From positions 682,001 to 746,000 of the forward strand of contig JAFCMP010000401.1 in NCBI GenBank assembly GCA_017506865.1: DNA of 64,000 nt. Direction: 5' to 3'. Below the pieces are notes generated by a model, which saw only the letters and a list, made by a program, of their open reading frames with translations, did not search any database and had not been told where the DNA came from. Source of the stretch: Tribonema minus (lineage: Eukaryota > Sar > Xanthophyceae > Tribonematales > Tribonemataceae). The translations under genes were made by a program, and so were the position numbers. Below, one piece after another: positions 55,613-64,000 of this stretch. Numbering within the stretch: the stretch's first letter is position 1; every line of letters begins with the position of its first letter.

Positions 55613-58600
55613 ATGGTCTGCAAGCTGCTGGCATTGATGGTGGGCTCCGCAGTGGCAGCGCACGTGCCATTGCGTACAGTCGGCGATCCGCCGGCTCCTC
55701 TAGAGGTGAGCTACGATTATCTATCTTGCCAGCGGCCGCCAGCGCCGCGCCGCAGTGGATGGCTCAGTTCATCGTAGCATCGCCCGCGGAGGCGTCCACG
55801 CAGCAGCCTGATCAGGCCCGTGCGGCAGACACTTTGACATTCACTTCGAGGTTCAGTGGATGCGGGGTGCGGTGCCACAGCAGTCTGTCTAAGCACACCG
55901 CGTCAAACAGCTGAGCAACCAGTTGGTAGGCGGTGCCTGATCGCATTAGAGTACTGGTGGCGATCGGCGTGCATGAGTTGCAACTGACCGCTGGTGTGCG
56001 CAGCGACGAGTGCGCGCGATCCGGCACTGTCAAAGATCAAGGATGCTGGACGCTTTCGTGCTGGTTTCACTGCGGGAACAAGCACAGGACATTATTTGCA
56101 TACTACATCAGAGGTGGTACATTCATCCCTGTTTCACGTCCTTCAAGTCCCTCGGTATAATTATGCTTTCTGAGCAACACGCACAAGTGTAAGGGAGACA
56201 TGCACCTTAGGTAGCACAGGCACGGCAGCTAGTAGTACATGACATTGTGGTGGTGGCAATAATGATGGTGGCCATACTCAGTCTGGTGTCGGTGCTGCTC
56301 GTGCTGGCACTGTATTGCAATGACGTACAATTGGCCTTGAAATCATAGCACGCACTGCGTATCAGCTTCAATCTCCGCACTGGCAGCGCTCTGAGACTTT
56401 TAGCCGACTCCCAAGTCCACAGGCCTGCGCCCCCTGCGCCTGGCTCTGGTTGTGCTATGCCGTGGTCTTCCGCTCTTGGTCGCGTCGTGCTCTGCTGCAG
56501 CGAGCCATCATTCCATGGAGTAGCATGTACTTTGTAGCATCCAACCTCTGTGCTCTCCTGCAACTGTTGTCGCCCTTTACCAACTGCTGACGGTTGCACG
56601 CGGCGCTGACGAACTTCATTCAATGCGACGCGCGGCCCGTCCCCCCCGCAGCTGAACGCGAACTCGGCGCAGCAACTTCAACACCAGCCGCAACACCAAC
56701 ATACTGCAGACTTCGACAACCTCCAGAGGATCCTGCCACCCGTCGCGGCCACCGACGACATTGAACGGCGACTGGCAGCCAATGCTGCGGCCCCGGTGGC
56801 GGCGACGCCTGTGTGTTCAGCGGACATTGTGTGGTCATCGGAGCAGGGGCGCATAATGCTCAACGGCGAGCCCTTTCAGCTCAAGGGCATCAACTGGTCG
56901 GGGTTCGAGACAGCAACGAACGTGCTAGATGGAATGTGGCCCGGCGCCAACAACATGAACAAGTGAGTGGGCGTAAGCCGCCGCCCTCCTTCAAGTTGCT
57001 GTGGCAGCATCGCGTCGCCTGCACCTACTGTTGTGCACGGGCCTCGGCGAACGCCGTTGAACCTGGCGCTGTTTGATCCTCGCAGCTGCGCTGTCCCGGG
57101 CGTCGACGACACGCTCCGCACGCGCCTCCTGCCCCTAACCCTAACCCCCCTAAGCCACCTTACACAATTCCAACCGTCTCATTTCGCGTGGAGCACAGTG
57201 TGCTGATGGTGCTTGCCCCGCTCCCCGCGCGCGCGCAGCATACTCGGCGAGATGCGCGTCCTGGGCTTCAACGCGCTGCGCATACCGCTCTCGCTGGACC
57301 TGGCCCTCGCGCCCAAAACGGTCATAGAGGACACAGCGTGCGACTTGTGCGGCGGGCAGCTGTCGTGGAAGGTCCTGGACGACCTGTTTGACCTGGCGGC
57401 CGCGTACGGCATCCTCATCCTGCTGGACATGCACCGGCTCGACAAGGTGAGTCGCAAGTCATGACTCGCGAGTCAGCGCACTCTGCAGAGCGAGGCGCGG
57501 GCGCCTAGTCAGTGCCCCGCAGAGCGAGGCACGGGGTGTGAGTCAGTCGGCGCTCAGTGAACTCACGAGTTGTGAGTCAGTCTGTGAGTCACAGGCTGTG
57601 AGTCAACTTGTGACTCGACGCTCAACAGAAGGAGTCACGAGTCATGAGGCAGCGCTCGGAACGAGGGAGTCAGCGCGCGGGCGGTCGCGATGGCTGTGGC
57701 TGACGCCTACATGCCAATGCCACGGTGTGCGCTGCGAAGAGACCCGCGCCGGCGTTCGCACTCCCCGGAAAGCGATGAGATGCGCCTCGCGCTCTGGTCT
57801 GCTACTGTGGTCTTGAGCTCCGCGCAACGCAGCGCGGACCGCGGCGCGAGCAAGTTCTCCAATGTGCATGTTAGACGTAGTACATGAGTACCACCGGTCA
57901 GCGCTCTTGATCATCATGATGTGGCAGCACGAGGTGATGGCGCGTCCTCAATCAGAGTAAGGGTTAGGGGCATGAAGGTTCAAAGGGGGTCACGGCTAGG
58001 GCTAGGGCTCAACTCACACCCCGCCCGCCGCGCCTGCCGCTGCGCATCGCAGGTCACCCAATCCAACCTCTGGTACGACGAGACCCACACGGAGGCGGAC
58101 TTCATCAAGGGGTGGGTGGCCATCCTGACGAAGTTTGGCGGCAAGGCCAACCTTCTGGGGATAGACGTGAAGAACGAGCCCCAAGGGGAGTGCACGTGGG
58201 GCACCGGAAAGTGAGTATAATAGTGATTCAGGAATGTTCAGTAGGGCTCGGGTTTAGTGCATGCGTACTGCGCTGGCCCGCCACTGCTGCCGCATCGCAT
58301 GACAGCTGAACAATGAGTTAGGAGCTGCTTGGTTGATTGGTCCTTGGGACTCCACATAACCCTAACTTCAACCCTGACCTCTGCATACCGCGCAACAGAG
58401 CCACCTCAGCAGGCTTAAGTGTGGGCCGCTTCGTACCCATTTACCGTAGCCCTGGCCCAAACCCTAGCCAGCAGTGTTGTGGCTAGTCCACTGCCGGTGA
58501 CCAGCGCCATCACGCGCGGCTCTCCAGCCTGTTCGGCGGCCGACTGCGCCGGCGCAGGGAACAGGATCGAGAGTCGCAGCGGTGAATGCCGGTGTGCTGA

Positions 58601-61600
58601 CATGTGATCGTTTCTACCCCTCGTGACGCTCCTCTGGTGACGCTCCTCTCCCACTCTGAAGTGTTTCTCTTCGGCGTCCGACCTGCACCGACGCCGACCG
58701 TGACTACAATGCTGAAGCTGACACATACAGCAAGAGCGCGCGCTCAGCGATGGCGTTAAAGGTAACGCTTTGCGCGCAGCTACCTACAGCGCTCTGAGAT
58801 GCCCCCTTGCTGCCACGCTGCCACAACTGCAGCAAGCTGACGGACTGGAACCTGGCGGCGGAGCGCATCGTCAAGGGCATCGTGGCCAAGGTGCCCACGT
58901 ACAGCAAGCTCATCTTTGTGGAGGGCACCGCCTCGGATTTCCAAGCGCAGCAGCCCCCCGCCAACAGCGTGGCCCCCGCCGACATGGCCTACTACAAGGT
59001 CCGTGACGCGCGCTACGCCGGCCTGACGGACTGCTGTGGTTCCTTTTGTAGGTAACCTTCGCTCATGCTATGGTCATGGGTGCATCTCCTTAGGGTTAGG
59101 GGTTTAGGGTTAGGGTTAGGGTTAAGACTAACCCTAAGGTCGCGCGTACGACCACGCACCTTCAGAAGTACGCCTGCCCTGTTGCTCTACGAGGCCCGCG
59201 GCGCGCGTTGCGCCGGCTCTACTGAGCGTTGTGGATACGCTGCATTCATGTACATGCTGTGCTTATGTACACATCTCATGCGTTACATGTACAAGTACAT
59301 GTCTTTGAAGTACGCCTGACCCATTGGTCTACGAGGCCAGTGACGCGCGCTGCGTAAGCGTCACTGACTGTTGTGGTTGTCGTGAACATACACGCACATG
59401 CCACAATTGAGTTTAAAAGTAGTATCTAGCGTATGTCATTCATTATAGTAGTGCATGCTTCTGAGATATGTTTTCCATCATGTACAGCGCTCACCTCACT
59501 AATAATGTGCACAGACATTATCGCACTACCGCCAACAACCGCCGGGAATCGACATTTGCCGGCAGCAGTTGCCGCTGAACAGTTGCAACATTGAGGCAGC
59601 GTTGCCTAGAATGCAGTTGCCGCAAATCAACCCTGCACTGCAGTAGAGGTACAGCAGGTTTGTTGTAACCCTGGCCCTCTCTTTGTTTCTTTCTGGGTGC
59701 AGTTCGCAGGCCAGAACTTGGATGGCGTCAAGACCAACCCCATAGACTTTGGCGACCCTGCCCTCAACAAGCTGCTGGTCTACAGCCCGCACGTGTACGG
59801 TACGTATCACGTTAGGGCTGTCACGCGCAGCGCAGCGCGCTCTTGGTGATGTGGATCAAGCTGCAGACAAACTAAGCCAAAGGGTTGCTGGCCAAGTTCA
59901 AGTTTTTGAAGTTGCTGCTGCTGGTGGTGTTGGTTGTTCCTATGAAGTCTGTTGCATGCGGCAATGGTGATGGTGGCGGTGGTATCCTGCTAGCGCATCG
60001 CCCTGAGTCGCTGCATATGCTACTGCCGCTGCTGCTTGCGGTGACGATGGTTTGCATGCGTCCCGACTCAAGTCGTTGCTGCTGCAACCGCTGCCGCTGC
60101 TGTTGATGGCTGCAGGACCGGATGTGTTTGCGCAGCCATACTTCGCCGCTGCCAACTTTCCAAAGAACATGGCCGCCATCTGGGACTTGCAGGTCAGTCA
60201 GTGCTCAAAATCTTGTTGCCTTATGACACAGTGCTGTAACGCGTAGCGTTTGTGGACGCGCAGGTCAGCGCTCAACTGCGTCCTTGCAGCAAGGCACGAC
60301 GATGCTATGCATGGTGTTTCACCATCCTGCATGTAGGATTACAATCTCTATGCTTAGACGTACTGCCTACTAGCAGGTTCAGGGCGACAGCTCTACATGC
60401 GCATTGTGTCGTGGCCTTCTCCTCTGATGCGAGCAGTAATCATTCACACGCTCCGTTAGGCCGTTCCGACTCTGCGCGCGTTCACCAATTCTGTGCGAGG
60501 ACGCGCCGCACTCAACTTCAACTTCAAATTCAACTTGTCTGTGCCTGCCGCGCCTCAGATGGGCTTCCTGAAGCAGGCGACTGGCTCCGCCGTTGTCACA
60601 GGTAAGAGGACGCGGCAGCGGGCCAGGGTGAGAGTAGGGTTGTTCTTAGGACTAGGCTTAGCGCTAGGGCCTGGATGAGAGTCAGATGGGCCGCTCATGC
60701 AGGTATGCATGTGTTGCGCCCTAACCCTTTGCAACGGCGTCGTGCGATACCATCCCTTGTGCTGGTGCCCAGATATGAGCCTGTTCTGGCATGAGGAGGC
60801 TGTGAGATGCATGTCGAAGGACCTGAGGGCTGGTATTCAGTCACGGTCAGGGTTGGGGTTGTTGGGAATTAGAATCGGGGGACCCAACACATGACGTGTT
60901 CCACTGAGCACTGAGGCAGTTGGAATTCAGTTAGGGTCAGGGTTCGGGTTGTTGGGGATTAGAGGTAGGGTGAGGACCTAAGATGTGGCGTGTTGGCCAT
61001 CACGCTGGATGCAGTGCTCTTGACCACTGATTCCGGCACATCCACTTCGACTGCTCAAGTTGTATCGCCGCTTGACACCAAACCCCCGTGCATGCATGCC
61101 GCACTGCTGAGCTCTCACCGAAGTCCAACAATCACCTCACCCTCACCCTGAACGCTTTGCGTCGACGTCGCGCAGGCGAGTGGGGCGGGAACTTTCTCGG
61201 CGACGACCTGATGTGGGCGACGGCGTGGACTAGCTACTTGGTGGACAAGTGCTTCAACGACAACTTCTTCTGGTGAGTCACTGAACTTCAACACTGCCTG
61301 CTGCACAGCGCAAGTGGGGTCAGCCGCTCGACGGCCTTTAGCAATGAACTCGTGGGGCGTACAGAGTGCAACGAGGAATCAAAGGCGACGTTCATGTCGA
61401 CCACCTACATGGGTAAGAAGCGCTTGACAGCTTCTGATTATTAGCAATCACCCCTGCTTTAGCGTTCTTCACGGTGCCACTACAAGGTGGCAGCGGTACT
61501 GGTGCCAGCGCCCAGAAACATAGTCCTGCCGCTTGTAGGAACTTCCTGCGAATTGCACACTGGTTCGTCATCAGTCGCTCTTCACTCTGCTTTATCCTGC

Positions 61601-62481
61601 AACTGTAGCACATGCGCCGCACTAACTGTCTCCTGTCCGCTGCCTTGGTCGCTTGCTCCCGTGTTTTCAGGGTCATCAACCCCAACTCTGGTGACACAGG
61701 TGGGTAACTTCACAGACGAGTTGCCGTTCATGCTGAGGGTGTACTGCACTGCGATTCCTGCGCTGCGGCACCAGCCCCTCTGATGTCGTGCACAAACCCA
61801 CATCAACGGCTGCTACGCTGCTGATCCGCATGGACAAGTAGTGCGCGCCTCGCACTCTGTTCCGACCTGCCATCTGCCGCTTAACGCGAGAGCTCCAGCC
61901 CCAGCCCGCTCCGGCTAGAGTTTGTCTGCTCAGGCGTCATCATCTGTCGATCGTACATGGGCGCTGTGCTAGTATTTGCCTGGGAGACTGGGAGGCTGCG
62001 CTTGATTGGCATCGAAAGCTCATCAACATCCTCCAAGTTTATTTGGGCTCGAGCGGCATCAGTGCTCACCAACATGAGGTATTCTGGGATGCCGCGCATG
62101 GTGACGTACAAGTCTCTGTAGCCTCCTCTTCGGTCTGCCCAGCCCTGCATATGCGAGCAGCCAAGCGCACGCGCACATCGATCGTCACCTTCCGCACCCC
62201 GCAAACCATTCTATTCACCACACATGCCAGCCTCACACTTGAAGAAGCGCTCAATCCCCCCCCCCCCCTCCCCCCCCCTGCTCTCTCCGCGCACCCCCAC
62301 AGGCGGCCTCTTCGCGGAGGACTGGATGACCGTCGTCCCCTTGAAAGCGGCGCTCATGAAGAAGGTGCAGCCGAACCCCTCGGCGTTCACCACCGCCATC
62401 ACGCCGCGCGGCGCGTGCCTCAACTATGGCAAGCCCGTGTGCCCGTTCGTGCCCGCCGCGACCGCCGCCGCCGGCCTCTGA
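55613..62481 (+). CDS. Secreted GH5-family glycoside hydrolase (cellulase-like)
   Basis: GH5 enzymes cleave beta-1,4-glucans, mannans and related polymers with retention. Eleven exons, 55613-55705, 56652-56962, 57239-57446, 58053-58210, 58833-58998, 59703-59799, 60116-60192, 60559-60601, 61176-61272, 61671-61699 and 62303-62481, agree in phase and give 485 residues. MVCKLLALMVGSAVAA is a signal peptide. Then LKGINWSGFETATN, FNALRIPLSLD, DMHR, the acid/base Glu246 in GIDVKNEPQGE, VEGTASDF, VYSPHVYGPDVF, the nucleophile Glu386 in TGEWGGNF, and NPNSGDTGGLFAEDW close the TIM barrel. A 29-base and a 43-base exon are among the smallest here. The ~85 residues between signal and barrel are Gln-rich linker. 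The substrate is unknown; cell-wall remodelling or feeding are possible. No carbohydrate-binding module is visible. Confidence 0.92.
57131..57153 (-). repeat. Telomeric (CCCTAA) tract in GH5 intron 2
   Basis: CCCCTAACCCTAACCCCCCTAAG, with two perfect units, ~90 bases before the exon 3 acceptor. Confidence 0.75.
57440..57665 (+). repeat. Iterated donor-like GTGAGTCA motif in GH5 intron 3
   Basis: The exon 3 donor (AAG/GTGAGTCG) is followed by more than ten copies of GAGTCA/TGACTC-type words in both orientations (GTGAGTCAGT, TGTGAGTCACAGGCTGTGAGTC, CACGAGTCATGA), and GCAGAGCGAGGC(A/G)CGGG occurs twice at 57484 and 57517. Confidence 0.8.
57958..58010 (+). repeat. Telomere-like tracts before GH5 exon 4
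   Basis: GTAAGGGTTAGGGG at about 57957-57970 and GCTAGGGCTAGGGCTC at about 57995-58010, both within 100 bases of the exon 4 acceptor. Confidence 0.6.
59088..59139. repeat. Fold-back telomeric repeat in GH5 intron 5
   Basis: CCTTAGGGTTA at 59088-59098 is the exact reverse complement of TAACCCTAAGG at 59129-59139. Between them lie more TTAGGG units ending GGTTAAGAC. The tract can form a stem with G-rich loop. Confidence 0.85.
59163..59390 (+). repeat. Two echoes of the GH5 exon 5 end and donor
   Basis: The exon 5 end plus intron start (GCCTACTACAAG/GTCCGTGACG, CGCGCTACGCCGGCCTGACG, GACTGCTGTGGT; 58986-59041) recurs at about 59163-59240 and 59311-59380. The copies read CTCTACGAGGCCCGCGGCGC and GTCTACGAGGCCAGTGACGC and lack a usable acceptor. 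Confidence 0.8.
60630..60992 (+). repeat. Degenerate telomere-like and 91-bp tandem repeats in GH5 intron 8
   Basis: AGGGTGAGAGTAGGG...CTAGGCTTAGCGCTAGGG runs at 60630-60673. Further on, ATTCAGT.A.GGTCAGGGTT, GGGTTGTTGGG.ATTAGA and GACGTGTT/GGCGTGTT occur twice, at about 60834-60901 and 60925-60992. Confidence 0.7.
62256..62302 (+). other. C-rich tract at the last GH5 acceptor
   Basis: Runs of C10 and C8 and GCACCCCCACAG lie directly before exon 11. This is another case of poly-C serving as the polypyrimidine tract. Confidence 0.65.
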
Positions 62482-63019
62482 GACGCGAGTCCCCCGAGTC
62501 CTTGTACCATTTCTTTCGACGCATTTTAATGGGGAGCAGTGCGTGCGTGTGTGTGGTTGTGAGTGTGCGTTGTTTGCGGTCTTCTCAGTGCTAGTGCGTC
62601 GGACGCGCATGCCCGGCGAGCGGGGGCGCGACGCACGACGCATCAGCGCTCCGACGGGGCGCGCGCAGAGTGCAGAAAACAGAGGGCGCGTGTGCGTACG
62701 CGTGATGCCCGTCGTGCGCCTGCTGCGCCTCTGCGGTTTCTTTTCGACGGTCCGCCGCTGCGTGCGCGGTCTCCTCTGCGACCGCTGCCGTGTCCCTACG
62801 CCACCACTGCGTGTCTGGCGTGGTCGAGCGCTGCAGCGGTTGTCGCGGGTCTCTCTCGGACCCGCACCTTGTCCATAAGCACATGACCATTTCGGAAAAG
62901 TTGTTGAATACACGAGTGCTGTCAGATCGCCCGCCGTCGGTCTCCCTTGCTTCTTGATGGGTGTGTGTGAAGAGTGACATGGAAAGTACCAGTCGCTGGA
63001 TGCGCTTGCCACCCGTGAA
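62482..63019. other. 3' flank of the GH5 gene
   Basis: No supported gene. A GTGT-rich stretch lies at 62540-62585 and a GC-rich part at 62600-62870, open in several frames without a domain. Confidence 0.45.
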
Positions 63020-64000
63020 GATTGATCTTCCGTATTTTTCATGCATGCATTTGCTGACATGCTGTGGGTGGCTCTGAGCTGACATCCAATTGCGAAGTAG
63101 GTCCTGCAGCGCGCAGAGGCTGACCAGTATCCTGAAGATAACCACCTGTTGCAATTGTTTACTTGTGCAAGTACAGAAACAGTATTTTGATCCACCAGTG
63201 AATTCATTCATGAGTCCGGGTGCAACACTATGTATGCTAATACTCAACTGATTTTAAGCGCATCCAAGCCTCTGTGCAGGGTGACATGAATGACAGATGC
63301 ATGCCCATGCAGCAGGCGTCGAGCAGGGACAAGTCAGGTACATACTGCCGTGTGAGAATGACAGGGGGACGGCGTGCAATGTCAACGAGCAGATCTCGTG
63401 CATCACCTTGTCTCCCACTCCTGGAATCTCGAGGGCCTTCACGCATGTAGTAGGGTCCCAAGTTGAGAAGGACCCGTCAGACACTTATGTGTAACGGGCT
63501 TGACACCAGGACAGATCCCCCATGATATTTTGATCGAAATGCAACGTTGCGAGGTTACGAGCACATTGATAGTGTTGTCCTGATGTGTAGGCACAGGTTT
63601 GATTTTTTTGAGATGTTTCAGCAAATGAGAAAAAAGCACATGTTTCATTATGTACCAGGGATTCCTCGACAACGCTAGTCGCGTTGGAGTATCAACTGGG
63701 CTACCGTGCCCTGGCGAAATTAGGTGCTGATTTGGTAATATGACCACGTGTTTGATCACATCAGCAGGAGCACGCGCGCCAACGTGTGGAGGCAAGGCAT
63801 ACTTCACAGCTGTACAGTGAGTTGTAGGCAACAAGCTCCGTCACCGTCGCCTGCGTGTAAACTTCTCGGCATCCATTTCCAATCTGCCTGCGCAACGTCA
63901 CAACTCTGGCCAATCTCAAGCGCGTGATCAACTGCAGTCGAACTTAGCTGCTTTAGCCAGGTCGAAGCCGCAGGTAGCTTTAGCCAGCCACAGAGCAGGT
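63020..64000 (-). repeat. Dispersed repeat, copy 3 (inverted, cut by window edge)
   Basis: Read on the minus strand this matches copies 1 and 2 in order, from the GCTCTGTGGCTGGCTAAAGC block at the window end through GACAACACTATCAATGTGCT and TTGTCCCTGCTCGACGCCTG to a weak end near CAGCATGTCAGCAAATG. It lacks the 770-base insertion of copy 1 and has small internal deletions. Estimated identity to copy 2 is 80-88%. Confidence 0.75.

Noticed and set aside
59000-59052. Alternative GH5 exon 5 donor at TTTTGTAG/GTAACC
   Set aside because: Phase does not fit exon 6, and the extra residues do not align with the GH5 barrel; the GTCCGT donor at 58999 keeps the frame.

Overview
This is GC-rich nuclear DNA from a eukaryote whose genes are split by many GT-AG introns. 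The short protein at 39.8-41.7 kb begins with a signal-peptide-like stretch ending ASAFAP, the motif that opens bipartite plastid presequences in algae with a complex red plastid. That points to a haptophyte, stramenopile or cryptophyte alga; the sequence alone does not decide which. Telomere-type TTAGGG tracts inside introns and between genes, and long homopolymeric C/G runs, are genome-wide habits here. No prokaryotic signals, CRISPR arrays, rRNA or convincing tRNA genes were seen.

Layout. 1-6.3 kb is repeat-rich: two direct copies of a dispersed repeat, a fold-back repeat and a minisatellite. Ten multi-exon and two single-exon genes follow, built by hand from ORFs plus splice sites and kept only where intron phases agree across every junction: a four-TM protein resembling COPI-associated/Tvp15 proteins (-, 6.3-10.7 kb); a dUTPase (+, 11.5-12.3, intronless); a secreted Cys-rich protein with an internally duplicated module (-, 13.1-17.5); a coiled-coil protein (-, 18.3-22.4); a Dus2-type tRNA-dihydrouridine synthase (+, 22.7-28.4); a leucine-rich-repeat protein (-, 29.5-31.2); a Ulp1/SENP-like protease (+, 31.7-33.4); a Rab8-like GTPase (+, 35.3-38.8); the plastid-targeted small membrane protein (+, 39.8-41.7); a TFIIS-like zinc-ribbon protein (+, 42.6-44.1); a PH-domain/coiled-coil protein (+, 44.6-50.8); a small type I membrane protein (-, 54.0-55.4); and a secreted GH5 glycoside hydrolase with 11 exons (+, 55.6-62.5). 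The stretch 51.1-53.3 kb has protein-like frames on both strands that I could not resolve. A third, inverted copy of the dispersed repeat closes the window.

The genes are unrelated housekeeping functions, with no operon or cluster logic. Several pairs are divergent with short shared promoters (22448-22665, 31218-31540, 55400-55612). The most striking feature is not a gene: many introns carry degraded tandem copies of the adjoining exon edge together with its splice site (called exon echoes below). I found them in at least five genes, most strongly behind exon 2 of the PH gene, where the exon end and its donor are repeated five more times.
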